Shown here one piece after another: positions 42,375-50,357 of a stretch of DNA of 64,000 nt. The stretch comes from Streptomyces camelliae (GTDB taxonomy: Bacteria > Actinomycetota > Actinomycetes > Streptomycetales > Streptomycetaceae). Under the pieces are notes generated by a model. That model ran no database searches. It worked only from the letters and a program-made list of their open reading frames with translations, and was not told the origin of the DNA. The stretch covers positions 3,782,001 to 3,846,000 of the forward strand of contig NZ_CP115300.1 of assembly GCF_027625935.1 (NCBI RefSeq). The letters run 5' to 3'. Positions within the stretch are counted from its first letter, which is position 1, and each line of letters opens with the position of its first letter. The position numbers and the translations under genes are program-made.

Positions 42375-43640
42375 ATGCCCGACAGCCAGCCGCAGCCACA
42401 TCCGCCGTCGAACTCCCCGGGCCCCTCGGGACAGCCCGACCCGGCCGCCCTGCTGCTGTGCGGGGCACGGCTCACCGACGGCCGGACCGTGGACGTACGG
42501 CTGAGCGGCGGGCGCATCGAGGCGGTGGGCACGGCGGGCAGCCTGGCACCGGGCCCGGCCCGTACGGGCACCACGCGCGTGGACCTCAGCGGCTATCTGC
42601 TCCTGCCGGCCCCGGCCGAACCGCACGCCCACGCCGACACCGCCCTGTCCGCCGAGGCGCCCGGCCCGGTGTCGTACGCGCCTGAGAACGTCCAGCGCCG
42701 GGCGACGGAGGCGGCCTTGCTGCAGCTCGGACACGGGGCGACGGCGGTACGCGCGCACGTGCGAGTGGGCGACGTCCAGGGACTCGGCGCGCTGGGCGCC
42801 GTCCTGCAGGCGCGGCGGTCGCTGCGGGGGCTCGCGGAGCTGACGACGGTGGCCACCCCGCGGCTGCTGACCGGCGTGGCGGGCGCGGACGGGCTCGCGA
42901 TGCTGCGTGACGCGCTGAAGATGGGCGCCTCCGTGGTGGGCGGCTGCCCGGACCTGGACCCCGATCCCGCGGGCTATGTCGAGGCGGTCCTGGAGGTGGC
43001 CTCCGAGCACGGGTGCCCGGTGGATCTGCACACGGACGCCGCCGACCCGGCCCGGTTGTCCCGGCTCGCGGCCATGGCGGGGGGCCTGCGCCCCGGCGTG
43101 ACGATCGGGCCGTGCGCCGGTCTCGGGCGCCTGCCCACCGAGAGCGCCTCGCGCGCCGCCGACCAGCTCGCGGCGGCCGGCGTCACGGTGGTGTGCCTGC
43201 CCCAGGGCGGCTGCTGCGCCGCCGAGCGCCGGGACACGCCTCCGGTACGGCTGCTGCGCTCGGCCGGGGTACGGGTGGCGGCCGGCAGCGGCGCCCTGCG
43301 GGACGTCTCCAACCCCGTCGGCCGCGGCGATCCCCTGGAAGCGGCCTACCTCCTCGCCTCCGCCCACGGCCTGCGCCCGGAGGACGCCTACGACGCCGTG
43401 AGCACCTCGGCCCGCGCGGTCCTGGGCCTGCCGGAGGTACGCGTGGAGGCGGGCTTCCCGGCCGACCTGCTGGCCGTACGCGGCACCCACCTGCCCGGCG
43501 CCCTCTCCCTCGCCTACAGCCGCATCGTGGTCCACCGGGGGCGCGTGGTCGCCCGCACCAGCGCGGTCCGGGAGTACTGCAACTCGGCGGCGGCAGCGGA
43601 GCTGGGGCTGCCCCGGCAGGGGCGGGGCGAACTGTCGTGA
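42375..43640 (+). CDS. Amidohydrolase-family protein (cytosine deaminase-like)
   Basis: A 421-residue protein with the composite amidohydrolase architecture: an N-terminal beta segment (LLCGARLTDGRTVDVRLSGGRIEAVG), the first metal motif region EPHAHADTALS, CPVDLHTDAADP, and the C-terminal ARAVLGLPEVRVEAGFPADLLAV. The metal motif is HAHAD, close to the cytosine deaminase group, but several other metal positions are substituted, so the enzyme may act on another cyclic amide or be inactive. GGAG precedes ATG 42375. Confidence 0.75.
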   Translation: MPDSQPQPHPPSNSPGPSGQPDPAALLLCGARLTDGRTVDVRLSGGRIEAVGTAGSLAPGPARTGTTRVDLSGYLLLPAPAEPHAHADTALSAEAPGPVSYAPENVQRRATEAALLQLGHGATAVRAHVRVGDVQGLGALGAVLQARRSLRGLAELTTVATPRLLTGVAGADGLAMLRDALKMGASVVGGCPDLDPDPAGYVEAVLEVASEHGCPVDLHTDAADPARLSRLAAMAGGLRPGVTIGPCAGLGRLPTESASRAADQLAAAGVTVVCLPQGGCCAAERRDTPPVRLLRSAGVRVAAGSGALRDVSNPVGRGDPLEAAYLLASAHGLRPEDAYDAVSTSARAVLGLPEVRVEAGFPADLLAVRGTHLPGALSLAYSRIVVHRGRVVARTSAVREYCNSAAAAELGLPRQGRGELS

Positions 43641-43925
43641 GGGGCGCGGGGCGCTGTGAGGGGGATGCGGGGAGCTGCGTGTGGGGGCGCGGGGAGCCGA
43701 GGGCGCTTGGATGCCTTGAAGGCCAGGGGCCGTAGAGGCCAGCGCTGTGGAGCAGTGATGGGGCGCGGGGCGCTCCGAGTGGGCACCGGGCGCGCGGTTA
43801 CGAGCGCGCGCTCTGCGCTCGTTGTGCACGTCTGGCGCGGGGGCGTGGGCGCGCGCCCGGCGTGCTCCGGCCATGCCGGTCAACTCGTGCGGCGGATGCG
43901 CCCCCTCGGGCGTACGGTCGGAATC

Positions 43926-44582
43926 ATGCGCATTGTCATCGCTGGTGGTCATGGTCAGATCGCGCTGCGGCTGGAGCGCCTGCTCTCCGCGCGCGGAGAT
44001 GAGGTCGCGGGCATCATCCGCAGGTCGGAGCAGGGCGCCGACCTGCGAGCGGCCGGGGCCGAACCGGTCCTGCTCGACCTGGAGTCCGCCTCGGTCGAGG
44101 AGGTCGCGGCGCATCTGCAGGGCGCCGACGCGGCGGTCTTCGCGGCCGGCGCGGGCCCGGGCAGCGGCACGGCCCGCAAGGAGACGGTGGACAAGGGCGC
44201 GGCGGTGCTGTTCGCGGACGCGGCGGTACGCGCGCGCGTACGCCGCTTTCTGGTCGTCTCCTCGATGGGCGCGGATCCCGCGCACCAGGGCAACGACGTC
44301 TTCGACGTGTATCTGCGGGCCAAGGGCGAGGCGGACGCGTACGTGTCCCGTCAGGAGGCCCTGGACTGGACGATCCTGCGGCCCGGCTCGCTGACGGACG
44401 ACGCCGGTACCGGCCAGGTCCGGCTGGAGGCGCACACCGGGCGTGGGATGGTCCCGAGGGACGACGTGGCGGCCGTACTCGCGGAGTTGGTGGACACCCC
44501 GGCGACGACCGGCCTGACGCTGGAACTCATCAGCGGGTCGCAGCCGGTGTCGGTCGCGGTGAAGTCGGTGGCCGGGAACTGA
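43926..44582 (+). CDS. NAD(P)-binding protein, YhfK/HSCARG-like sugar epimerase family
   Basis: A 218-residue Rossmann protein. MRIVIAGGHGQIALRLERLL is the nucleotide-binding motif, then VVSSMGAD and WTILRPGSLTDD as in the bacterial YhfK/SDR_a5 group. It lacks a YxxxK catalytic pair. Substrate unknown. The 285-bp upstream spacer is G-rich and holds no other feature I can name. Confidence 0.8.
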   Translation: MRIVIAGGHGQIALRLERLLSARGDEVAGIIRRSEQGADLRAAGAEPVLLDLESASVEEVAAHLQGADAAVFAAGAGPGSGTARKETVDKGAAVLFADAAVRARVRRFLVVSSMGADPAHQGNDVFDVYLRAKGEADAYVSRQEALDWTILRPGSLTDDAGTGQVRLEAHTGRGMVPRDDVAAVLAELVDTPATTGLTLELISGSQPVSVAVKSVAGN

Positions 44583-44666
44583 GGCGGGCCGCCGCCCGTT
44601 GAACGGTCGCGGCCCTCAACGGGCCGCGTTGCACCGCCCGCTGTCACCCCGTAAGCATCCACCACG

Positions 44667-44879
44667 TCAGAACAGGGGCAACTGCCCGGGAAACTCCGGC
44701 ACGGCGTAGCCGTCCAACGCCTGCTGGACCGCGCCGAGTTGCGCCTGCTGCCGCGACCCGGCGCAGGAGACGAGCTCGCCGTTCTCCCGCGCCCCGGGCG
44801 GGTCGTGCCGCGCGAAACGGCCCGCCACGACGGCGATGTCGCGGCGGCACACGGGACAGGTTCTGCGTCGGGAGGACAT
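44667..44879 (-). CDS. Small zinc-ribbon-like protein
   Basis: A 70-residue protein: CPVCRRDIAVVAGRFARHDPPG at the N-terminus with one CxxC and a further Cys at about 39 (VSCAGS), suggesting a metal site. It ends VPEFPGQLPLF. It is a conserved-looking Streptomyces small protein; function unknown. Confidence 0.6.
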   Translation of the reverse strand: MSSRRRTCPVCRRDIAVVAGRFARHDPPGARENGELVSCAGSRQQAQLGAVQQALDGYAVPEFPGQLPLF

Positions 44880-44920
44880 GTCGTCAGTGTGCCCCGCGGA
44901 CGAGTGCGGGGCACAGCGCC

Positions 44921-45145
44921 TCAGGTGCGGGTCTCGGCCTCCCAGCGGTCGGGCCCCACCCCGCGCCAGTCGATCAGGGGCGAGTCGGCCACCTGCTCCG
45001 GCTCGATCTCCAGCCCCGCGCGGCGCAGGAACTCCACCAGGTCCCGCACGCTGTGCGCCAGACCGAGGATCTCGCCGTCCACACGGACCCGGCGCCCACC
45101 GGTCGGGGACGGCAGATGCACGATGATGGGTCGCTTCCCGGCCAT
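44921..45145 (-). CDS. Conserved small hypothetical protein
   Basis: A 74-residue acidic protein, MAGKRPIIVHLPSPTGGRRV then LGLAHSVRDLVEFLRRAGLEI and WRGVGPDRWEAE. ATG 45145 is chosen over a longer low-complexity frame. No family is recognised beyond its Streptomyces style. It is the last chromosomal gene left of the element. Confidence 0.6.
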   Translation of the reverse strand: MAGKRPIIVHLPSPTGGRRVRVDGEILGLAHSVRDLVEFLRRAGLEIEPEQVADSPLIDWRGVGPDRWEAETRT

Positions 45146-45261
45146 GGCTCCAGCATCGTCCGCCCCACCGGGACCCGCACCCGGGCCGGTCATTCCTGCA
45201 TCCCCAAGCTATCGCTCATGCGTTCGATTCTAGCGAAGGGTGGCTCAGGACAACGCAAACG

Positions 45262-45303
45262 ACGAGAGCCCGTGATCTGCTCTCACAGATCACGGGCTCT
45301 CGT
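45262..45303. terminator. Original chromosomal terminator of tRNA-Tyr
   Basis: A perfect 18-bp stem (45262-45279 with 45286-45303) abuts the left att repeat. Before integration it would have followed tRNA-Tyr; now the element supplies a replacement at 59924-59966. Confidence 0.8.
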
Positions 45304-45305
45304 TC

Positions 45306-45360
45306 CCGTGTGGCGGCGCCAGGATTCGAACCTGGGAAGGCTGAGCCGGCAGATTTACAG
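45306..45360. repeat. attL: 55-bp direct repeat of the tRNA-Tyr 3' end
   Basis: Identical to 59971-60025. It begins just outside the tRNA 3' end and stops at the anticodon loop, leaving only a 3' half-tRNA here. Confidence 0.95.
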
Positions 45361-45477
45361 CGGGCCGGGTCCACCACTTGTGACCTGGGGGTTTGCACCC
45401 GCGCGATGCGGCTGGGGGACACCTGGGGGAAGCAGGCCTCATCATTCCGGGCCACCTCAGCGCCCAGACAGCAAAAT

Positions 45478-45744
45478 CTACGGCTCGCCCTCGCGTCGCC
45501 CTCCACCGAGCAACTGAGTCCTGTCAACAACCAGGGCTACGACACCGGTAGCTGTTCCGATCGGAACAGCCAGAGAAGGCAGCAGGCAAACAAGCACCAG
45601 GACGGCGCCCCCTAGACCGGCAAGGCTGGCAAGCACAAGCCAACGCCGTCTCTTCCAGCGTTTCTGCGACGCCCCCTCAGACACTGAGGGCGCACCGTCG
45701 TTCGCGCCCGAAGTTAACCCCTGCGACTCAGTCGGTAGTGTCAC
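45478..45744 (-). CDS. Small membrane protein of the element
   Basis: An 88-residue protein with a Ser/Gly-rich N-terminus, a basic cluster (QKRWKRRRW) and two hydrophobic segments (LVLASLAGLGGAVLVLVCLL; AVPIGTATGVVALVV), ending in a charged tail. GTG 45744 is set by AGAAAGG six bases upstream. No family recognised. It could affect entry or spread, as small AICE membrane proteins do. Confidence 0.5.
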   Translation of the reverse strand: MTLPTESQGLTSGANDGAPSVSEGASQKRWKRRRWLVLASLAGLGGAVLVLVCLLPSLAVPIGTATGVVALVVDRTQLLGGGRREGEP

Positions 45745-46240
45745 CACTGACCTTTCTCTCCCAACGGACAAGGTCAGGGCGGCTCCCGTTGACCCGGGGG
45801 CCGCCTTTCGTCGGCCACGCCGCCCCGATACCTGCCCAGAGTGAGGCAAGCGCCGGTCGCTCCGCACCCGAGTCAGTCTTTGCTAATTTGCGAAAGCGTC
45901 ATGCACCTATGGCTGCATTAGGGTGGGGTTGAGCTGGGGTTTTATCTACCCTAGCAATGCATTGCATTGCAATGCTTTTGACATTACGGCGGAAGACTTC
46001 GCAGGTCACGCGGTCACCGATGCCGCGTCCACGGAAGGCGCGACCAAGCGGGCAGCCGACCCGGTCACATCCACGCGCGCCGGACCCCATGGCCAAGTGC
46101 GCGACAACCCCCGGGACGTTGCCATCGCGTTCCGTTTCATCCACACAGAACGTTACCAATCCGTTACAAATAGCGCTTCATGCTCTCCGCGAGCCGGCGC
46201 CCCCGGTGTGCTGTAGACCCGAAGGCGCTAAACCCGCGCA
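45745..46240. other. Element intergenic region with no supported gene
   Basis: A 496-bp spacer, less GC-rich than its surroundings around 45930-45990. It contains two overlapping palindromes (45954-45975). Short frames on both strands lack ribosome binding sites and codon bias. Confidence 0.45.
45954..45975. promoter_or_regulatory. Two overlapping 12-bp palindromes
   Basis: GCAATGCATTGC (45954-45965) and GCATTGCAATGC (45964-45975) are each perfect palindromes sharing two bases, in an AT-richer spot. A plausible operator of an element regulator. Confidence 0.55.
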
Positions 46241-46858
46241 TCAGCCCCTCTGGTGGGGCACTCCGGGATTGGACACAGCCTCGCTCCGTTCCTCGATGAT
46301 GGGGTGTACAGGCAACAGGTCGTTCGGCATGGCTAGTTCTCCCGCCTGCCGCTGAGCGAGCCACCCCGAGAGCCGATGCGCCGGCGCCTCCGTGCGGACG
46401 TGCCTGAAGCCAAGCCCCTCGTAGTAGGCGTGTAGCCCAGTGTTCGTGCGCCAAGTGTCGATGCGGACCCAGTTCCGTCCTTCCAGGGCCGCTAGGCGGG
46501 ACATCCAGTCGATGACCCGCGTCCCGAGCTGCCGGCCGGACGCTTTGCGGGCGACGATGAGCTTGTAGAGGTACAGCGCTGTTTCGGGGCGGTCGGCGTC
46601 GGTCCAGAAGTCTCGGTCGACGGGGCCACGGCTCACAGTGGCCAGCACTTCGTCATGCTCGCCAACGACGACCCATGCGCGCCCCTCATCTATGCTCGCG
46701 CGCCACTTCGAGATCGCCCGGTCGCCCGTCTCCGGGTCGCTCCACTGGTCGGTGCCTTTGGCGCGTAGCCACCCTTCGGCCTCCGTGCGCAGAGCCAAGA
46801 GGGCGGGTACGTCCGCCGTTGCTGCGGGGCGGAGGAACTCAGTCCGTACTGACTTCAT
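46241..46858 (-). CDS. GNAT-family N-acetyltransferase
   Basis: A 205-residue protein. The GNAT acetyl-CoA core is LYLYKLIVARKASGRQLGTRVIDWM, with the pyrophosphate loop ASGRQLGTR, followed by RIDTWRTNTGLHAYYEGLGF. ATG 46858 lies within the 3' end of the GntR gene (20-bp overlap), so translation is coupled. In pSAM2 the repressor neighbour is the Nudix protein Pif; here a GNAT takes that position. Substrate unknown. Confidence 0.85.
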   Translation of the reverse strand: MKSVRTEFLRPAATADVPALLALRTEAEGWLRAKGTDQWSDPETGDRAISKWRASIDEGRAWVVVGEHDEVLATVSRGPVDRDFWTDADRPETALYLYKLIVARKASGRQLGTRVIDWMSRLAALEGRNWVRIDTWRTNTGLHAYYEGLGFRHVRTEAPAHRLSGWLAQRQAGELAMPNDLLPVHPIIEERSEAVSNPGVPHQRG

Positions 46859-47612
46859 AGAGGATCTTGTGCCTGTCTCCGGGGAGGATGGTGACCATGC
46901 AGCGGAGGGGACGGTCGTCCGCGTCATAGCCCGTTCGGGTGTGCTCTGCGACTGGAGTAGCTGCGGGGAGGCCAAGTTGCTCCGCTTCCTGGTGAGTCGG
47001 CATACGGACTGAGATTTCGTCGACGTACTTGGCTTGCACGAGTCCTACGGACGCGAGGATGCCGCCGGGCGCGGAGACGTCTCGGGGCTCCATCAACGGG
47101 GTGCCGACCACGAGTTCCTGAGGGAAGTACGAGTCGGCGAGTGCATAGGGCCGGTTGTCTATGAACCGGATGCGCTTGCGCACCACGGCCAATCCGTCTG
47201 CGGGCAGTCCAAGGCGCTCTCGGACGTGGGGCGGGGGCACAACGATGGATACCGAGATCTCTTGGCGGGGAGCGTTTCCGTTCTCCGCGATTGCGCTCGC
47301 CCACTGGTCGCCGGCCGTCCGTCCTTCGACTGCGTTGGCGTGGCGGCTCCGGCTCTCCAGCGTCGTCCAGTTCCACACGACCGGGGGGTAGTCCTCGCGG
47401 ACGTACTTGCCCTGTCCCTGTCCAGTGACGACCAAGCCTTCCTCGATCAGGAGGCGTACGCCGGCGCGGATGGTCTCTCGGCTGTAGCCGTACTGGCTCA
47501 TCATCTTGGATTCGCTCGGCAGGGCCTCACCGCCTGACAGCGCGCCGGACAGGATCTGTTCGCGCAGGTCATAGGCGATTTCCTGCGCCTTCGTCATACC
47601 GCGTCGTGCCAC
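46839..47612 (-). CDS. GntR-family regulator, KorSA-like
   Basis: A 257-residue GntR/HutC-type repressor: the N-terminal winged helix TKAQEIAYDLREQILSGALS...GEALPSESKMMSQYGYSRETIRAG, and a C-terminal UTRA-type ligand domain (VVRKRIRFIDNRPYALADSYFP). GTG 47612 follows GAGGAG. The position opposite the transfer operon, and linkage to a small enzyme gene, match KorSA, which keeps AICE transfer genes silent. Targets probably lie in the 47.6-48.3 kb spacer. Confidence 0.88.
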   Translation of the reverse strand: MARRGMTKAQEIAYDLREQILSGALSGGEALPSESKMMSQYGYSRETIRAGVRLLIEEGLVVTGQGQGKYVREDYPPVVWNWTTLESRSRHANAVEGRTAGDQWASAIAENGNAPRQEISVSIVVPPPHVRERLGLPADGLAVVRKRIRFIDNRPYALADSYFPQELVVGTPLMEPRDVSAPGGILASVGLVQAKYVDEISVRMPTHQEAEQLGLPAATPVAEHTRTGYDADDRPLRCMVTILPGDRHKILYEVSTD

Positions 47613-47805
47613 CAAGGCATCTCCTCTACTCCGACTCCTCCGTACAAGTTAGACCAGGGGGCTTGACTCTCCAAGTAAGCCTCATGCAATCTCTTCCCAG
47701 GGCACTCCTCCAGACAAGGTGGATAGGGTGACCCGTACGGTTCGGCCGTACAAGGTGTGCCGGAGGAAAGCCCGCAGGGGTGAGTACGAAGGGAGCGCCG
47801 ATTGA

Positions 47806-47820
47806 TTGAGAACTCAACAG
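47806..47820 (+). promoter_or_regulatory. boxC-like NusA-binding/antitermination motif
   Basis: TTGAGAACTCAACAG matches the rrn leader element of actinobacteria; its core AGAACTCAACAG differs by one base from the M. tuberculosis NusA-bound boxC RNA (AGAACUCAAUAG). Confidence 0.55.
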
Positions 47821-47898
47821 GGTGTCAAAGTGCGACGGGGTGAGTCCCCGTCCCCGCAACGGCCCGGGTGACGGCCGTCGGCGGCCACTTCGCGGCAG

Positions 47899-48210
47899 GT
47901 GAACGTGTCCTGCCCCGCGTATCGGCTCTGGAGAACAGCCCTCGGGATCATGCCTTCCTCGCGGGAGGACAACCCGTCGGATGCCACCTGGTACGCGCCG
48001 CCCTGCTGGCGTCAGAGCAGTGACGATGACGCGCCCGACGTTCCCGGCTCGGGGCCGGTATGCCGTGGCAACGGCGTGCTGGTGAAGCCGTGTCCCTGCG
48101 TTCTGCGGGAGGTCGGTGTGAGCCGACGACATACCTGGGCGCTGCCGGTCACGGACCGGCCGGCGGCGCCCGTTCAGATCCCTGGTCCGTCCTGGTTTCG
48201 CAGCGTCTGA
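47899..48210 (+). CDS. Possible small Cys-rich protein within the leader region
   Basis: A 103-residue frame from GTG 47899 with good third-position GC, reading MNVSCPAYRLWRTALG, then CRGNGVLVKPCPCVLREVG. Four clustered cysteines are notable. It has no convincing ribosome binding site and overlaps predicted RNA structure, so it may be non-coding. I recognise no family. Confidence 0.35.
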   Translation: MNVSCPAYRLWRTALGIMPSSREDNPSDATWYAPPCWRQSSDDDAPDVPGSGPVCRGNGVLVKPCPCVLREVGVSRRHTWALPVTDRPAAPVQIPGPSWFRSV

Positions 48211-48228
48211 CGCTGCGGCCGGCTGCCT

Positions 48229-48275
48229 CTCCCGTCCGTCCGCGCCCGCTGTGAGCGGGGCCGTACGGACGGGAG
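48229..48275 (+). terminator. Strong hairpin before the RapZ-C gene
   Basis: CTCCCGTCCGT (48229-48239) pairs perfectly with 48265-48275, extended outside by CCGGCT/AGCCGG, 42 bp before the ATG at 48318. Probably an attenuator. Confidence 0.65.
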
Positions 48276-48317
48276 CGCGGGGAGCCGGAACACCCCTTCG
48301 CCTCTTGGAGTCATCCA

Positions 48318-48698
48318 ATGGCTGATGTCGAGATCGTTTCCTTCGGCTACCTGCACGATGCGCCGCCGTCGGCGCATCTGACGATCGACCTGCGTCACCA
48401 CTTCCGTGACCCGCATGTGGCGCCTGAGCTGCGCTATCTGACCGCCATGGACGCGCCGGTACGCGCCGCCGTACTGAGCACTCCCGGCATCAACGAGTTG
48501 GTGGAGGCCACGGCCGCAGCCGTCACCGCGTTCGCCTCCGGCCCGAGTGCCGGAGTCGTGACCGTCGCCGACGGATGCGCTGGCGGCCGGCACCGTGCCC
48601 CGACCTTCGCTCTCGCGCTGGCCGAGCGGCTGACGGTCGCCGGGCACTGCGTGAGCGTGCGGCACCGCGACTTGGCCAAGGCCGTCGTGGAGCGCTGA
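48318..48698 (+). CDS. Stand-alone RapZ C-terminal domain protein
   Basis: A 126-residue protein equal to the C-terminal domain of RapZ/YvcJ: FGYLHDAPPSAHLTIDLRHHFRDP, ELRYLTAMDAPVRAAVL and VTVADGCAGGRHRAPTFA. It lacks the N-terminal P-loop domain. In E. coli this C-terminal domain binds the sRNAs GlmY and GlmZ, so an RNA-binding role is plausible here. GGAG lies before ATG 48318. It opens the transfer operon right after a structured leader. Stand-alone copies are known on Streptomyces elements, without an assigned function. Confidence 0.8.
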   Translation: MADVEIVSFGYLHDAPPSAHLTIDLRHHFRDPHVAPELRYLTAMDAPVRAAVLSTPGINELVEATAAAVTAFASGPSAGVVTVADGCAGGRHRAPTFALALAERLTVAGHCVSVRHRDLAKAVVER

Positions 48699-48808
48699 GC
48701 AACACCCGTCGCGCTATCTGCGCGGCTTCCCGTCAGACGGCGGGCGCCCCCCGGACCGGCATCCGGAGGGCGCTGTTCGGGCCGTCCCATCCAAGGAGCA
48801 AACGACCC

Positions 48809-49069
48809 ATGAAGATTCTCCCCCTTCCCATGCCGTCCGCGATCGACTCGGCCGAGCTGGACCAGGAGCCGACGGCCGCGGAGTTGGACGCGATCGCCGT
48901 CGAGACGCCGCTGATCGAGGCGGAGGTCGAGTTGCTGGACGTGCGGATCGCGCTGATGGACCGCACGCCGACTGAGCTGGACAAGCGGCGGCTGCGCAAG
49001 GCGCTGCACCGGGTGCTGACCGCGCGGGCGGCCCTGGCTAACCGCGCCTCCTCGGGGGAGGCGGCGTGA
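48809..49069 (+). CDS. DUF6284 family small protein
   Basis: An 86-residue helical protein with an acidic first half (ELDAIAVETPLIEAEVELLDVRIALMD) and a basic second half (DKRRLRKALHRVLTARAALAN). AAGGAG precedes ATG 48809. A conserved AICE/plasmid gene in Streptomyces with no known function. It overlaps the next gene by 4 nt. Confidence 0.7.
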   Translation: MKILPLPMPSAIDSAELDQEPTAAELDAIAVETPLIEAEVELLDVRIALMDRTPTELDKRRLRKALHRVLTARAALANRASSGEAA

Positions 49070-49353
49070 AGGCGTTCACGGCGCAGATGTCCGTGTTCAA
49101 GGGGCGGTGGCGCCTGTACGTCGCCCTGCTCGACGCGGGTGTCACGCCGTGGCCGGAGTTCAGCTTCGACCGGGCGGAGCCGGTGCCGACGTTCACGGAG
49201 CGCGCGGACGCACTCAGCGTGCTGGGTTTCGAGCCGCTTCCGGATGCTGAGTGGGAGTGGACGGAGTACAGCGCCGACCCCGACGACCCCGCTTCCCCGG
49301 TGACGCTGATCGCCGCCGTCCGGGTGCGCTCATGGACGGGGGTGGGCGCGTGA
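49066..49353 (+). CDS. DUF6303 family small protein
   Basis: A 95-residue protein, MKAFTAQMSVFKGRWRLYVALLDAG then DRAEPVPTFTERADALSVLGFEPL. GTG start overlaps the previous stop (GTGA), and its own stop overlaps the next start, so three genes are translationally chained. It resembles a small family carried on Streptomyces elements; role unknown. Confidence 0.65.
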   Translation: MKAFTAQMSVFKGRWRLYVALLDAGVTPWPEFSFDRAEPVPTFTERADALSVLGFEPLPDAEWEWTEYSADPDDPASPVTLIAAVRVRSWTGVGA

Positions 49354-50357
49354 ACGGTGTTCAGATCCGTTCAGCGGAGCGGGCGTTGTCGGTGGGCACG
49401 TGGCTGATCGTGTGCGGCGCGATGCTGTATTCGGTCCTCACGGTCACGCCGCTGATGTCCGCCCACACCCCCGAAAAGTGGGCCTGGACGGCGCCCATCC
49501 TGCCTCTGGTGGTGGATGCCGCGGTGGTGATCGTGGTCCGCCTGGATTCGGTGCTGGCCCGGTTGGGCGGGCACGGCGGGCGGTGGCCCATCACGCTGCG
49601 GTGGATGACCGGCGCCATGACCCTGGCGCTGAACACCGCCGACTCTGCGCTGAAGAAAGACCTGGTCGGCGTGGCCGTGCATGCGGTGGCTCCGCTGCTG
49701 CTGATCGTCACAGCAGAGACCGGGCTGGCCTACCGCCGCGCCATCACCGACGCCGTGACGGCGCTGGAGGAGCGGCAGCGGGCCGAGCGGGAGCGGGCCG
49801 AACAGGCCGTGCGTGAGCGCGAGGAAGCCGCCCGTCGGCAGGCCCGCGAGGAGCGCGAGCACGCCGCGATGCTGGCCCGTGAACAGCGTGAGCACGAAGC
49901 TGCCTTGGCCCGTGAACAGTCCGAGCGGGAGGAGCGGCGCTGGCGCGAGGAGCGCGAGCAGCGGACCGCTCTTGAGGCTGCGGAGCGCGAGGAGCGTGAA
50001 CGCCGTGAACGCGAGCGTGAACAGCGCGAGCGGGAGCGTGAACGCGCCGAGCGGGACGCTGCCGAGCGCCGCACCCGTGAGGCTGCGGAGCGGCGCGAGC
50101 GTGAACGCCGTGAACAGGCTGAGCGTGAGGAGCGGGCCGAGCGTGAACGCGCGGCGCTGCTTCAGCGCGGCCCGGCCGCGAGCAAGCTCCCGGAGGAAGA
50201 GGCCCGCCAGATCGTGGCCGCCGCGTTCAGTGCGGAACTGTCGGTGCGGTCGGCTGCAGAGCTGTGCGGCTGGTCGGTCGGCTGGGTCTCCGCCCGCTAC
50301 GCCGAACACCGTGATCCCGGTACGGGCGGGGCTGAGCTGGCCATCGCGGGCCGCTGA
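49350..50357 (+). CDS. DUF2637 membrane protein with long coiled coil, SpdB-like
   Basis: A 335-residue protein. The first 135 residues contain four membrane segments of the DUF2637/SpdB type (TWLIVCGAMLYSVLTVTPLM, ILPLVVDAAVVIVVR, and two more). Residues about 140-275 are a highly charged Arg/Glu coiled coil. The last 60 residues (EARQIVAAAFSAELSVRSAAELCGWSVGWVSARY) look like a helix-turn-helix. SpdB proteins help spread plasmid DNA across septa in mycelium. GTG 49350 overlaps the upstream stop. Confidence 0.8.
   Translation: MNGVQIRSAERALSVGTWLIVCGAMLYSVLTVTPLMSAHTPEKWAWTAPILPLVVDAAVVIVVRLDSVLARLGGHGGRWPITLRWMTGAMTLALNTADSALKKDLVGVAVHAVAPLLLIVTAETGLAYRRAITDAVTALEERQRAERERAEQAVREREEAARRQAREEREHAAMLAREQREHEAALAREQSEREERRWREEREQRTALEAAEREERERREREREQRERERERAERDAAERRTREAAERRERERREQAEREERAERERAALLQRGPAASKLPEEEARQIVAAAFSAELSVRSAAELCGWSVGWVSARYAEHRDPGTGGAELAIAGR

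Larger units (their letters stand above)
47613..48317 (+). promoter_or_regulatory. Long structured leader region upstream of the transfer operon
   Basis: A 705-bp region with a TTGACT -35-like box near 47663 and many GC-rich hairpins, including GACGGGG-TGAGT-CCCCGTC (47834-47852) and a GGCAGG/CCTGCC stem near 47894-47914. A boxC-like NusA site lies at 47806. Parts (GGGGTGAGTCC, CCCCGCAACGG, CTCTGGAGAACAGCC) recall pieces of cobalamin riboswitches, but the fold is unproven. It ends in a strong hairpin before the RapZ-C gene. Confidence 0.5.

Noticed and set aside
45899..46216. Two small overlapping frames (86 residues minus, 97 residues plus)
   Set aside because: No ribosome binding site, poor codon bias and no recognisable motif; treated as intergenic.
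47831..47840. Group II intron 5' end (GTGCGAC)
   Set aside because: No reverse transcriptase gene and no recognisable domain V downstream.
47834..47940. Cobalamin riboswitch
   Set aside because: Only fragments resemble the consensus, no B12-related gene follows, and the element context makes it unlikely; kept as a note in the leader finding.
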